Source: SFEL01 sp045603585
GTDB taxonomy: Bacteria > Bacillota > Clostridia > Christensenellales > CAG-138
Length of the DNA: 64,000 bases
Assembly (NCBI GenBank): GCA_045603585.1
Contig: JAZUMK010000042.1
Coordinates: forward strand, 28,276 to 92,275
Direction: 5' to 3'
Position numbers and translations under genes: made by a program. Position 1 is the first letter of the stretch. The number at the start of each line of letters is the position of its first letter. Below are positions 29,964 to 39,162 of the stretch, in pieces. A model generated the notes under the pieces. That model saw only the letters and a list, made by a program, of their open reading frames with translations, ran no database searches and had not been told where the DNA came from.

Positions 29964-30515
29964 ATGTGGAAAATCAACGTTAAGACCATCGTCGCCATAG
30001 GCATCGGCGCCGCACTGTTCTTCGTACTGGGCCGATTCGTGGCTATTCCCAGCCCTGTACCCAATGTTACCATTTGCATTCAGTACGGTCTGCTGGCATT
30101 CATGGCCGCTCTGTTCGGACCCATCGCAGGCTTCCTTATTGGCCTCATCGGTCACTTCCTTATCGACCTTAGCTGGGGCTGGGGCGTATGGTGGAGCTGG
30201 GTAATCGCTTCCGCTTGCTTCGGTTTCGTAGTAGGTCTGCTGGGCAACCGCACCCGTCTGGCTTTCGGCCAGTTCGGCAAGAAGGGCGCCATCAACTTCA
30301 ACCTGGCTCAGGCTATTGCTCACGCCGGCGCCTGGATCGTGATCGCTCCCATCCTGGACATCCTCATTTATCAGGAGCCTGTAAATAAGGTATTCCTCCA
30401 GGGCGGCGTTTCTGCTCTTTCCAACATCATCACCACCGCCATCGTCGGCACTCTGCTTTGCTTCGCATGGGCAAAGGCAGTTCCCGATAAGGGCAGCCTG
30501 AAGAAGGAAAACTAA
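29964..30515 (+). CDS. ECF transporter S component (UPF0397 family)
   Basis: 183 residues with five to six membrane helices. The start KTIVAIGIGAALFFVLGRFV with PNVTICIQYGLLAFMAALFG is characteristic of UPF0397 proteins, the substrate-binding subunits of one group of energy-coupling factor transporters. Databases often label them riboflavin-like, but the ligand is not established. The downstream double ATPase and T subunit complete the transporter, and the upstream SAM hydrolase hints at a methionine- or adenosine-related ligand. Biased codons suggest high expression. Confidence 0.88.
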   Translation: MWKINVKTIVAIGIGAALFFVLGRFVAIPSPVPNVTICIQYGLLAFMAALFGPIAGFLIGLIGHFLIDLSWGWGVWWSWVIASACFGFVVGLLGNRTRLAFGQFGKKGAINFNLAQAIAHAGAWIVIAPILDILIYQEPVNKVFLQGGVSALSNIITTAIVGTLLCFAWAKAVPDKGSLKKEN

Positions 30516-30539
30516 AACCCGAATAGCTTAATTGCCTTA

Positions 30540-30566
30540 AGGGGACGGATGCGGAGTCCGTCCCCT
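30540..30566. other. Hairpin between S component and ATPase genes
   Basis: AGGGGACGGA and TCCGTCCCCT form a perfect 10-bp stem with a 7-base loop. There is no T run, so it is more likely an RNA processing or stability element that lowers downstream expression than a terminator. Confidence 0.6.
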
Positions 30567-30606
30567 AAAAATATGATGTGATTTTAAAACACGGCGGGAG
30601 TAAAAT

Positions 30607-32319
30607 ATGCAGAAAATACCCGTAATAGAATTCAATAACTTCGGATATCAGTACAATGCCCAGGCAGAGCCAACTCTCCACGGCATTGACTTAACCATAT
30701 ATAAAGGAGAAAAGGTGCTTATTGCCGGCCCCTCCGGCAGCGGCAAATCCACCCTTGCCCATTGCATAAACGGACTTATTCCATTTTCCTACGTTGGCGA
30801 GATAACCGGCAGCCTTAAGATAAACGGCAGGAAAACAAGGGATATGTCCTTGTTTGAAATATCCAAAACAGTAGGCACAGTATTGCAGGATTCTGATGCC
30901 CAGTTTGTTGGCCTTACCGTGGCCGAGGATATTGCCTTTGCCATGGAAAACGACTGCACTCCCCATGAGGCGATGCTGCAGCGGGTTCAGCAGGCCGCAA
31001 AGGAAGTTGACGTGCTGAGCGTATTGAACCATGCTCCCCATGAGCTTTCCGGCGGACAGAAGCAGAGGGTATCCATGGCGGGCGTGCTGGTGGATGATGT
31101 ATCCGTACTGCTTTTTGACGAGCCCCTTGCAAACCTTGACCCCGCCACAGGCAAGGCAGCCATCGAGCTTATTGACGACATACACAAGCGCACAGGCGCC
31201 ACCGTAATAATAATCGAGCACCGCATAGAGGACGTTCTCCACAGGGACGTGGACAGGGTGATAGTGGTAAACGAAGGCCGCATCGCTGCGGATATGCATC
31301 CGGACGAGCTGCTTTGCTCCGACGTATTGGCAAAGACGGGGCTGAGAGAACCCCTGTATATAACCGCCCTTAAGTATGCGGGCGTTGAGCTTGCCCCTGA
31401 TATGCATCCTGCAAACCTTGATAAAATTCAGCTTGACGAGGCTGTGCGCTCAAAGGTAGCCGGCTGGTTCCGTGCAACTCAGCCTGCCCCTCCAAAGGAG
31501 CAAGGAGATATGCTGCTTAATGCGGAAGGCATCCGCTTTGCCTACCCCAACGGCAAGGAAGCCCTTTGCGGCATTGATTTTCAGCTGCGCCGGGGTGAGC
31601 TTATGTGCATCGTGGGACAAAACGGCGCAGGCAAATCCACCTTCTCCAAGGTGATATGCGGCTTTGAAAAGCCCCAGTATGGCGTATTGTATCTTAAGGG
31701 AGAGGATATTGCCCCCCTGACGATCAAGGAGCGGGCAGACCATATCGGCTACGTTATGCAGAATCCCAATCAGATGATAAGCAAAAACATGATCGCGGAG
31801 GAAGTGGGCCTTGCCCTTACGCTGGACGGAATGGAACCTGAGGCAGTTAAGGAAAGGGTATTTGATACCCTGAAGATATGCGGCTTGTATCCCTTCCGCA
31901 ACTGGCCCGTATCCGCCCTCAGCTTCGGCCAGAAAAAGAGAGTGACCGTGGCCTCCATACTTGCCATGGGGCCGGAGATAATAATACTGGACGAGCCCAC
32001 CGCGGGGCAGGATTTCCGCCACTATACCGAGATAATGGAATTTCTGCTGGAGCTGAACAGGCAGGGCGTCACCATCGTGATGATAACCCACGATATGCAC
32101 CTTATGCTGGAATATGCTTCCCGCGCGGCGGTGTTTGCGGATGGCAGGATAATCGCAGACGACAGCCCCGCAAGGCTGCTGACAGACGGCGAAATAATAA
32201 AGCAGGCCAGCCTGAAGGAAACTTCCCTGTTTACCCTTGCTGTGCTGTGCGGCATAGATCAGCCCCGGGAGTTTGTTCAGCGGTTTATCGACCATGACAG
32301 GGAGGTGCGGCAGAGATGA
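30607..32319 (+). CDS. ECF transporter ATPase, two fused ATP-binding domains
   Basis: 570 residues containing two ABC ATPase modules. The first has Walker A GPSGSGKST near residue 41, LSGGQKQR and LLFDEPLANLD; the second has GQNGAGKST near residue 338, a degenerate signature LSFGQKKR and IILDEPTAGQD. The order corresponds to EcfA1-EcfA2 in one chain (YkoD-like). It powers uptake through the S component. The end overlaps the T gene by 4 bp. Confidence 0.93.
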   Translation: MQKIPVIEFNNFGYQYNAQAEPTLHGIDLTIYKGEKVLIAGPSGSGKSTLAHCINGLIPFSYVGEITGSLKINGRKTRDMSLFEISKTVGTVLQDSDAQFVGLTVAEDIAFAMENDCTPHEAMLQRVQQAAKEVDVLSVLNHAPHELSGGQKQRVSMAGVLVDDVSVLLFDEPLANLDPATGKAAIELIDDIHKRTGATVIIIEHRIEDVLHRDVDRVIVVNEGRIAADMHPDELLCSDVLAKTGLREPLYITALKYAGVELAPDMHPANLDKIQLDEAVRSKVAGWFRATQPAPPKEQGDMLLNAEGIRFAYPNGKEALCGIDFQLRRGELMCIVGQNGAGKSTFSKVICGFEKPQYGVLYLKGEDIAPLTIKERADHIGYVMQNPNQMISKNMIAEEVGLALTLDGMEPEAVKERVFDTLKICGLYPFRNWPVSALSFGQKKRVTVASILAMGPEIIILDEPTAGQDFRHYTEIMEFLLELNRQGVTIVMITHDMHLMLEYASRAAVFADGRIIADDSPARLLTDGEIIKQASLKETSLFTLAVLCGIDQPREFVQRFIDHDREVRQR

Positions 32320-33143
32320 GAAACCTGTTCAATTACATTCCCCGCAGCTCCGTAGTGCATGACCTTACCGGCGCAACAAAGCTTGCGGCGCTGCTGCTGC
32401 TTACCCTTGCCAGCATGACCTCCTTTGATACCCGCCTACTTGGTGGCATGGTGATATTCGCCTTTGCCATGTTTGGGGTATCAAAGATAAAGCTTAAGGA
32501 AGTTGCTCCTGTGCTGTGGTTCACCTTTGTGTTCATGATACTGAACAACCTGCTGATATATGCATTCTCTCCCGAAGAGGGCGTTGCCATATACGGCAGC
32601 CGTACGGAGATATGCCATCTTTTCGGCAGGTATTATATCACTGTTGAGCAGCTGTTTTATCAGCTGAATGTGGTGCTGAAATATCTGGTAATGATACCTC
32701 TGGTACTGCTGTTTGTATCCACCACCAATCCCAGCGAATTTGCAGCATCCTTGAACCGCATAGGCGTAAGCTACAAGATAGCTTTCTCCGTGGCCCTTGC
32801 AATGCGCTATATTCCCGACGTGCAGAGGGAATATCACGATATCTCACTGTCTTTGCAGGCCAGAGGCGTGGAGATGACGGATAAGGAAAAGCTTATCAAC
32901 AGGATAAAGAACGTTGCAACAATACTCTTCCCGCTGATAATGACCAGCATGCAGAAGATAGAGACGATCTCCAATGCCATGGAGCTGAGAAGCTTCGGCA
33001 AGGAAAAGAAGCGCACATGGTATGCTGCCCGTCCCTTCCGTCCTGTGGATTACGCGGTTATCGCAGGCAGCGTGCTGGTGGTACTGCTGTCGGTATGGCT
33101 TACCTTCCGCAACGGCGGCAGGTTCTTCAATCCCTTCGCATAA
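32316..33143 (+). CDS. ECF transporter T component (CbiQ/EcfT family)
   Basis: 275 residues, five to six membrane helices. The cytoplasmic coupling helices have the two short motifs of EcfT: QARG near residue 185 and ELRSFG near 225. It connects the ATPase dimer to the S component. ATG overlaps the ATPase stop (ATGA), with GGGAGG upstream. A strong terminator follows, closing the operon SAM hydrolase - S - A - T. Confidence 0.92.
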   Translation: MRNLFNYIPRSSVVHDLTGATKLAALLLLTLASMTSFDTRLLGGMVIFAFAMFGVSKIKLKEVAPVLWFTFVFMILNNLLIYAFSPEEGVAIYGSRTEICHLFGRYYITVEQLFYQLNVVLKYLVMIPLVLLFVSTTNPSEFAASLNRIGVSYKIAFSVALAMRYIPDVQREYHDISLSLQARGVEMTDKEKLINRIKNVATILFPLIMTSMQKIETISNAMELRSFGKEKKRTWYAARPFRPVDYAVIAGSVLVVLLSVWLTFRNGGRFFNPFA

Positions 33144-33158
33144 TGAGAACAACATAAT

Positions 33159-33195
33159 AAAACCGCCGCATTATGCGGCGGTTTTGCGTTTTTTT
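33159..33195. terminator. Bidirectional terminator, ECF operon and vanZ-like gene
   Basis: AAAACCGCCGCA and TGCGGCGGTTTT make a 12-bp stem with a TTA loop, then GCGTTTTTTTT on the plus side. Confidence 0.9.
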
Positions 33196-33719
33196 TAGGA
33201 TTTTACGAGTGCGTATATTCCGTAGCCGATCATAAAGCCTAAGCTGTTGAGTATCAGGTCATCCACATCGGTCACCCTGTCGAAAAAGGGCAACTGAAGC
33301 AGCTCGATGCACAGGGAAAAAAGTATTCCTGCGCCTATGGCTTTGATGGGGGTATTAAGCTCTTTGTATACCGAGGGCCATATAATACCTATGGGGATGA
33401 ACATGGCGGTGTTGCCGATTATGTTCAGCTTTACTTCAAACAGTTTTTCATAATCCGTAATGTTTACAAAGGGGGTAAGGTTTATCCTGAAGGGGATGAT
33501 GTTTGCCATGTCCAGTATAAGGGGCTGTATTTTGCCGTTAAGCTTTTCAAAGGGGAAGAATGTGAAACGGGCAACTACGATAAAGCAAACATAAACCGGC
33601 AGCAGCTGAAGCTCCCGCCTGAGGCTGATGCTTTTGTTTTTTGACCATATCACTGCCCTTGCAATAAGCCATATTATGCTTATGGCAAGTATCATTGCGC
33701 TGTAGGATATCTGTATCAT
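33195..33719 (-). CDS. VanZ-like membrane protein
   Basis: 174 residues from the ATG at 33719 (GGAG ten bases upstream). It has about five membrane helices. The segment NIIPF, then KLNIIGNTAMFIPIGIIWP and ELLQLPFFDRVTDVDDLILN is the VanZ family pattern. VanZ itself gives weak teicoplanin resistance, but most family members have no assigned role. The C-terminus ends with NSLGFMIGYGIYALV, also typical. Confidence 0.88.
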   Translation of the reverse strand: MIQISYSAMILAISIIWLIARAVIWSKNKSISLRRELQLLPVYVCFIVVARFTFFPFEKLNGKIQPLILDMANIIPFRINLTPFVNITDYEKLFEVKLNIIGNTAMFIPIGIIWPSVYKELNTPIKAIGAGILFSLCIELLQLPFFDRVTDVDDLILNSLGFMIGYGIYALVKS

Positions 33720-33835
33720 TTCATGCTGTCTCCGTTGATTTACATGAATATACCATAAAAACGGCAGAAACTCCACAGCCAGGAATAACCCGGCAGGATG
33801 TGCTCCATGCTAAAGCAAAAAAAGGAGATGCATCC

Positions 33836-33985
33836 ATGCAAGAGAAAAATCATACCTACCCCGATATTGCAGCCACCGCCTCCGCAACCGAGACCACCGG
33901 GCTGATGCAGACCGTTCCCGAGAGTGAGGAAGAGCTTACTGCATATCAGCAGCTTGCGGGCATGGAGATACCAAAGCGGGGCTGA
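33836..33985 (+). CDS. Small acidic protein of unknown function
   Basis: 49 residues from the ATG at 33836, with AAAGGAG seven bases upstream. It reads MQEKNHTYPDIAATASATET and ends YQQLAGMEIPKRG. It has no membrane segment or cysteine and is probably disordered. It is followed by its own terminator, so it is a real short transcription unit. No family recognised. Confidence 0.6.
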   Translation: MQEKNHTYPDIAATASATETTGLMQTVPESEEELTAYQQLAGMEIPKRG

Positions 33986-33997
33986 AGGACAAACAAA

Positions 33998-34026
33998 AGA
34001 GGCATGCTTGAGGGTATGCCTCTTTA
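33998..34026. terminator. Terminator between the 49-residue gene and the ABC exporter
   Basis: AGAGGCAT and ATGCCTCT form an 8-bp stem, then TTTATG on the plus strand; the minus side has a short T run too. Confidence 0.75.
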
Positions 34027-34038
34027 TGTATAACGGAT

Positions 34039-35859
34039 TTAGTCTATATCCACGTGGAACTGGGTTTCGTAAAGCTGCTTGTAAAGGCCGCCCTTTTCAA
34101 GGAGCTCGTGATGGGTGCCCTGCTCAACAATGCGGCCCTTGTCAACCACCAGTATGCCGTCCGCTTTAAGTATGGTGGAAAGGCGATGGGCGATAACGAT
34201 GCTGGTGCGGCCCTTCATAAGGGTTTCCATGGCAGCCTGTATGGAGCTTTCGCTAATGGAATCCAGTGCGCTGGTGGCTTCGTCCAGTATCAGTATGCGG
34301 GGGTTCTTCAGCACCACCCTTGCAAGGCTGAGGCGCTGCTTTTCGCCGCCGGAAAGCTTGAGGCCGCGATTGCCTACCTTGGTATCGTAGCCCTCCGGGA
34401 AGGACATTATAACGTCGTGTATGTTGGCGATCTTGCAGGCGCAGATTATCTCCTGCTCGGTGGCCTTATCCCGGGCAAAGCGGAGATTGTCCGCGATGGT
34501 GCCGTTGAAAAGGTATGCTTCCTGAGTTACCACGCCTATCTGGCTGCGGAGGAAGGAAAGCTCGATATCACGAACATCCGTATCGCCTATCTTTACGCTG
34601 CCATCATCCACGTCATACAGCCTTGGGATAAGGTTTACTATGGTGGATTTGCCTGAGCCGGAGGGGCCGACTATGGCGTACATCTTGCCGCCGGGAACCG
34701 TAAAGGAAAGGTCTGAAAGGATGGGCACGCCGGGGGTATAGGAGAAATCCACATCATTGAAGGTGATATCCTTGAAGGCCAGCCAGGGGCGAACGGGATT
34801 TTCGCAGTTTGCAATGCCGCGCTCCTTGTCCAGATAATCGAATATGCGGGTGAAAAGGGCAAGGGAGCGGGTAAAGTCCACCTGAATGTTCAGCAGGCTT
34901 TCAACGGGACGATAAAGCCTGTTGATAAGGGCTACTGTGGCGGTGATGGTACCGACGGTGAGGCCGGCAGTACCCTTGGCGATGATGAGATAGCCGCCTG
35001 CGAAGTAAATGAGCAGGGGGCCGATCTGGGTAAACATGCCCATTACCACGCGGAACCACTTGCCGCTGCGCTGTTCTTTAAGGGACAGCCTGGATACTTC
35101 GCCGTTTACCTTTTCAAAGCGGGCATATTCCGTCTTTTCTCTGGTGAACAGCTTTATAAGCAGCGAGCCTGATACCGACAGGGTCTCGTTGACAAGGTCG
35201 TTCATCTCGTCATGCTTTTCCTGCGACTGGGTAGCCAGCTCATAGCGGGTGCGGCCTGCGCTGCGGGTGGGCAGTATCAGCAGAGGAATGATGCATATGC
35301 CTACCAGCGCCAGCTGCCAGCTCATGCTGAACAGGGCGATGAGGGTGGTGGTGACGGTGAGAACGTTGCTCACTATGCTGGTGAGTGTGCCGCTTACCAC
35401 GGAGGAAACGCCGGAGATATCGCTGTTCATGCGGGTGATGATATCGCCCTGCTTTTCCGTGGTGAAGAAGCTGTGAGCCATATACTGGAGATGGCGGTAC
35501 ATCTCGTTTCGCATGTCGTAGATTATCTGCTGGCTTATCCATGCGCTGATGTAGCTTTCCAGTACGCCTATTACCTGAGAGCCGGCAAGGGTGATGAAAG
35601 CAAGGCAGATAAGCTTTATCAGCAGGCCCATGTCGGAGCCCACCAGCGCCTGGTCAACAATGCGGCCGGTGATGATGCTGGGGAACAGGCCAACCACGCT
35701 GGAGGCGGCTATGGCCAGAAATACCAGCAAAAACTGCAGCCAGTAGGGCTTGAGGTAGCTGGCTATGCGCTTTAAAAGGGCAGGGGTGACAACAGGCATG
35801 TTGAGCTTTTCCTCATCTGTGAGGAAACCGCGGGGGCCTAATCTTGAGGGTCCGGCCAT
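34039..35859 (-). CDS. ABC exporter, fused membrane and ATPase domains
   Basis: 606 residues from the ATG at 35859, which has AGGAG ten bases upstream; a longer frame to 35928 lacks a site. Six membrane helices (about 30-310) are followed by an ATPase domain: Walker A GPSGSGKST, signature LSGGEKQR, Walker B ILILDEATSALD and the H-loop IAHRLST. It is an MsbA/LmrA-type half transporter that would dimerise with itself, as no partner gene is adjacent. Substrate unknown: drugs, lipids and peptides are all possible. Confidence 0.93.
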   Translation of the reverse strand: MAGPSRLGPRGFLTDEEKLNMPVVTPALLKRIASYLKPYWLQFLLVFLAIAASSVVGLFPSIITGRIVDQALVGSDMGLLIKLICLAFITLAGSQVIGVLESYISAWISQQIIYDMRNEMYRHLQYMAHSFFTTEKQGDIITRMNSDISGVSSVVSGTLTSIVSNVLTVTTTLIALFSMSWQLALVGICIIPLLILPTRSAGRTRYELATQSQEKHDEMNDLVNETLSVSGSLLIKLFTREKTEYARFEKVNGEVSRLSLKEQRSGKWFRVVMGMFTQIGPLLIYFAGGYLIIAKGTAGLTVGTITATVALINRLYRPVESLLNIQVDFTRSLALFTRIFDYLDKERGIANCENPVRPWLAFKDITFNDVDFSYTPGVPILSDLSFTVPGGKMYAIVGPSGSGKSTIVNLIPRLYDVDDGSVKIGDTDVRDIELSFLRSQIGVVTQEAYLFNGTIADNLRFARDKATEQEIICACKIANIHDVIMSFPEGYDTKVGNRGLKLSGGEKQRLSLARVVLKNPRILILDEATSALDSISESSIQAAMETLMKGRTSIVIAHRLSTILKADGILVVDKGRIVEQGTHHELLEKGGLYKQLYETQFHVDID

Positions 35860-36086
35860 TGATTTTTTACTCCTGTGTGTGGATTTACGCTGCTTTTTAT
35901 CCGCAGCGCATGATTTCAGATCGGGCAAATAATATATTGCTGCATAAAGTATACAATAAACCGGAGAGAATTACCACAAAACATCCGAACTTGCATAATT
36001 TCTTAACATGAAAACCATATAAAAAATCGCCGCGAACTCAGCGAAGTCCGCGACGACGTGGCGCGCCCGGCGCGATTACCTAAAGG

Positions 36087-36215
36087 TATCCCTCCGACTA
36101 ACAAAATTTCATCGCTCATGGCTCGAAATTTTGAAGTCTCCGGTATACTCCAGAGTATCCCTCCGACTAACAAAATTTCATCACCCATGGCTCGAAATTT
36201 TGAAGTCTCCGGTAT
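36087..36215. repeat. Two 60-bp direct repeats with internal palindrome
   Basis: 36087-36146 and 36156-36215 differ at only two positions, with a 9-bp spacer. Each holds an inverted pair CAAAATTTC/GAAATTTTG. They fill the space downstream of the tRNA terminator. Confidence 0.88.
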
Positions 36216-36246
36216 CGAACGGGCACATTCTTACGGCAGGAACACG

Positions 36247-36283
36247 AAATAAAAATAACCACCTAATGGTGGCTATTTTTATT
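36247..36283 (-). terminator. Terminator of tRNA-Arg
   Basis: Long AT-rich stem, ATAACCACC with GGTGGCTAT plus AAAAA/TTTTT extensions, around TAAT. It begins one base after the CCA end on the minus strand. Confidence 0.85.
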
Positions 36284-36360
36284 TGGCGCGCCCGGCGCGA
36301 TTCGAACGCGCTGCCTTATGCTCCGGAGGCATACGCTCTATCCGAGTGAGCTACGGGCGC
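36284..36360 (-). tRNA. tRNA-Arg (CCG)
   Basis: 77 nt with encoded CCA. Acceptor GCGCCCG pairs with CGGGCGC, D-stem GCTC/GAGC, anticodon stem TATGC/GCATA around CTCCGGA, T-stem GCGCG/CGCGC around TTCGAAT. The anticodon CCG reads CGG. Confidence 0.96.
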
Positions 36361-36408
36361 TTGCTTGCATATGATAACATTTTTGCCTGTGCAATTCAAG
36401 TCTTACCG

Positions 36409-37743
36409 CTAAATACCCAACAATGCAAGGCTTTCCGCCACGCTTTTTATCTTAAGGTATTTTACGCCGGGGATATCCGGCAGATTATCGCTGTGGGGCA
36501 CTATCATGCGGGTATAGCCGAGGCGGGCGCATTCCTGTATGCGCTTATCCAGCCGGTTGACCGAGCGCACTTCGCCGGTAAGGGATATCTCGCCCAGTAT
36601 TGCGGTATGGGGAGGCAGAGCGGTTTCGCTTGATGCGGAGGCTATTGCCATGGCGACGGCAAGGTCGCCTGCACGCTCTGCGAGGCGCAGGCCGCCCACG
36701 ACGTTTGTATAAACGTCCTTATCGCAAAGGCGAAGGCCCGCCTTTTTTTCCAATACCGCAAGCAGCAGCACAAGGCGGCTGTTGTCGATGCCGGCGGCCA
36801 TACGTCTGGGGTTTGAGAAGGGGGAGGGAGAAAGCAGCGCCTGAACTTCCACCAGCATGGGCCGGGTGCCTTCCATGGCGCAGGTAACGGCGCAGCCCGC
36901 AAGGTCTGTGCCGGTGATGAACAGTGTGGAGGGATCGGGGATTTCCGCCATGCCGGAGGAGCGCATTTCAAATACGCCTATTTCATCCGTGCTGCCAAAG
37001 CGGTTTTTTACAGAGCGGAGCAGACGGAAGGAATCCTGCCTGTCCCCTTCAAAATACAGCACCGTATCCACCATATGCTCAAGTATGCGGGGGCCTGCTA
37101 TTGCGCCGTCCTTTGTAACGTGGCCCACTATGAATATGGCGGCGGAGGTGCGCTTTGCCATGCGGGTCAGCAGGGCTGTGGCCTCTCTGACCTGGGATAT
37201 GCTGCCTGTTGCGCCGGAACAATCGGGGGAGTACATGGTCTGTACCGAGTCTATCATTATAAAGTCCGGCTTTGTGCGGTCGGCTTCGCTTTCCACGGCG
37301 GAAAGGTCGTTTTCCGCAAGTATGAGCATTTCTCCGCCCACGCCCAGGCGCACAGCCCTCAGCTTGAGCTGGGCTGCGGATTCTTCGCCGGTAACGTAAA
37401 GCACCTTGCCCCTGTCCGCAAGCTTTGCGGCGGTCTGCATAAGCAATGTGGATTTGCCGATGCCGGGATCGCCGCCAAGGAGTATTACGCTGCCCGGCAC
37501 TATGCCGCCGCCCAATACCCTGTCCAGCTCGCCTATTCCGGAGGAGACCCTGCCTGTGGAGGCTGTTGCAACATGGGAAAGGGGAATGGCGCAGGCACCG
37601 GAAGAAACGGGAGAGCTTACCGCTACCCGCTTTTCCTCTATGAGGGTATTCCAGCTGCCGCAGCCGGGACATTTGCCCAGCCATTTGCCGCTTTCATAGC
37701 CGCATTCGCCGCAGAAGAATACAGTCTTTGCGCCCTTTGCCAT
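36409..37743 (-). CDS. radA: DNA repair protein RadA
   Basis: 444 residues. A C4 zinc finger (C11, C14, C25, C28) opens the protein; a RecA-like core has Walker A GDPGIGKST at 91-99, the RadA-specific KNRFG motif, and a C-terminal Lon-protease-like domain without the catalytic serine pattern. RadA is a hexameric branch-migration helicase in recombination. It is 15 bp downstream of the propeller gene on the same strand, so they may be co-transcribed. Confidence 0.95.
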   Translation of the reverse strand: MAKGAKTVFFCGECGYESGKWLGKCPGCGSWNTLIEEKRVAVSSPVSSGACAIPLSHVATASTGRVSSGIGELDRVLGGGIVPGSVILLGGDPGIGKSTLLMQTAAKLADRGKVLYVTGEESAAQLKLRAVRLGVGGEMLILAENDLSAVESEADRTKPDFIMIDSVQTMYSPDCSGATGSISQVREATALLTRMAKRTSAAIFIVGHVTKDGAIAGPRILEHMVDTVLYFEGDRQDSFRLLRSVKNRFGSTDEIGVFEMRSSGMAEIPDPSTLFITGTDLAGCAVTCAMEGTRPMLVEVQALLSPSPFSNPRRMAAGIDNSRLVLLLAVLEKKAGLRLCDKDVYTNVVGGLRLAERAGDLAVAMAIASASSETALPPHTAILGEISLTGEVRSVNRLDKRIQECARLGYTRMIVPHSDNLPDIPGVKYLKIKSVAESLALLGI

Positions 37744-37758
37744 AGGTGTTGCCTTTCT

Positions 37759-38961
37759 TTAGGGAATTTTAATGAATTTTACTATATCGCGCTCGCGGGA
37801 GGTAACGTCCATCCACATGACGTGGTCATCGGATACGCCAAGGAACATGGCCTGCTCGTAATCCTGGGTGAGCCTGTATATCTTGCCGTTGTCAAATGTG
37901 TAAACGTATATGGCTTCATCCCGGGAATAGGCCACAAAATCAGAGCCGAGGCCAAATTCCACCACGCCGCTGTCAATGAGGAAGGGGGTGCCGCTGAAGC
38001 CCTTCATGCCGTACAGCTGGGTGTTTCTGCTGTGTACTTCCGTGAGCCATGCGGCATACTGGCGGTTGCATTCGGGATCGTGGACGAAGGTGCCGGTGTC
38101 CACGGATTTTACAGTGGAGGAGTTTATGTAAATATAGCTGAGAACGCTGGTATCCGACGCGCCCTGGGAGGTTGAGGAGTCTGCCCAGACCAGGGTGGTG
38201 TCGGATATAAAGGGCTTGCTCTGACCGTATACGGAATTGCTGAACATGGCTACCACGGTGGATTCCATGGTGGTAAGGTCGTATACAAACAGCTTGTCCC
38301 TTGTGGTGCCGGTTCTGTCCATAAAGGCCACGTAATTATCCGACAGGAAGGGCTCGGGCTGACCGGAGTATATATCCTTCACCTTGATGGGCTTAAGGGG
38401 GGAGGCGGTCAGGTCAACTGCCATTATTGCGCCGCCCTCGTCAATTTTTGCATCCAGATACACCAGCCATTTGCCGTTGAATTTGGGATACATAAAGTGG
38501 AAATTCTGGGGGGAGAGGGACAGCTTTTCGGCTGAGCGATCTTCCGGGTTAAAGAAGAACATATCGCTGAAGGCTACGTTTTTGCCGTCTGCCGCCAGCT
38601 TGCCCGCTGAGATTATCATGCGTCCGTTGTAGAAGTACGGGTCGGTAAACCATTTGTAATTGGATGAGCCGTCAAATACCAGCTCCTGTGTATTCCCGCC
38701 AAAGTCGTATCCCTTCATGGGATGGGGAGTGGGAGTGGGTACGGGAGTGGGGGCGGGGGTGGCTTCCGGGGTAAAGGGAGCGCGGTATTCTATGCCGATA
38801 AGGTCTGCTGCCTTGGGAACGGCCACGTAAAGGATAAGATAAAGCAGCGCCAAAAAGCCCAGTAGCACAGCTGACAGCTTGATAATGGGTCCCCAGATGG
38901 ATGCATTGAGGCTGCGCCTCCTGCGCCTGCGCTTTGCCCTTTTAAAGCGGCGTCTTCCCAT
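37759..38961 (-). CDS. Membrane-anchored beta-propeller protein
   Basis: 400 residues. A very basic N-terminus (RRRFKRAKRRRRRR), one membrane helix (about 26-50), a Pro/Thr linker (about 65-82, repeating TPxP) and an extracellular part of repeated beta segments, each with W or F and acidic turns (YKWFTDPYFYNGRMI, KWLVYLDAKIDEGGA), resembling TolB/DPP-type propeller blades. It is probably a surface or periplasm-facing protein interacting with the cell wall. The exact role is unknown. Shares an operon with radA. Confidence 0.75.
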   Translation of the reverse strand: MGRRRFKRAKRRRRRRSLNASIWGPIIKLSAVLLGFLALLYLILYVAVPKAADLIGIEYRAPFTPEATPAPTPVPTPTPHPMKGYDFGGNTQELVFDGSSNYKWFTDPYFYNGRMIISAGKLAADGKNVAFSDMFFFNPEDRSAEKLSLSPQNFHFMYPKFNGKWLVYLDAKIDEGGAIMAVDLTASPLKPIKVKDIYSGQPEPFLSDNYVAFMDRTGTTRDKLFVYDLTTMESTVVAMFSNSVYGQSKPFISDTTLVWADSSTSQGASDTSVLSYIYINSSTVKSVDTGTFVHDPECNRQYAAWLTEVHSRNTQLYGMKGFSGTPFLIDSGVVEFGLGSDFVAYSRDEAIYVYTFDNGKIYRLTQDYEQAMFLGVSDDHVMWMDVTSRERDIVKFIKIP

Positions 38962-39095
38962 GGTGTCTCCTCGGTACGAATATATATCTGATTATATCAC
39001 GACAAAGTCCGCCATATCAATGTGCCGATGATAATGCGGCGGTTTTCGGACAGGGATGCAAAATGTCAGAAAAACCTTTATTTATTTTGTATAAG

Positions 39096-39104
39096 TGGTA
39101 TAAT
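39096..39104 (+). promoter_or_regulatory. Extended -10 promoter of the DUF554 gene
   Basis: TGGTATAAT, 58 bp before the start codon; the -35 region is weak, as allowed for extended -10 promoters. Confidence 0.6.
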
Positions 39105-39162
39105 TCTGTGGTAAATAACAGGAAGCAGACAAAAAAGTTTACATATTAAGGAGAACACAACA

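Larger units (their letters stand above)
36059..36302. repeat. Duplicated tRNA-Arg 3' end flanking a 225-bp segment
   Basis: 19 bp covering the CCA end and T-arm of the tRNA (36284-36302) recur exactly at 36059-36077, in the same orientation. The arrangement looks like a small integration scar or an abortive tRNA duplication. Confidence 0.7.

Noticed and set aside
36003..36252. Short open frames with repeated peptides near tRNA-Arg
   Set aside because: They are the 60-bp repeats and tRNA tail read as protein.
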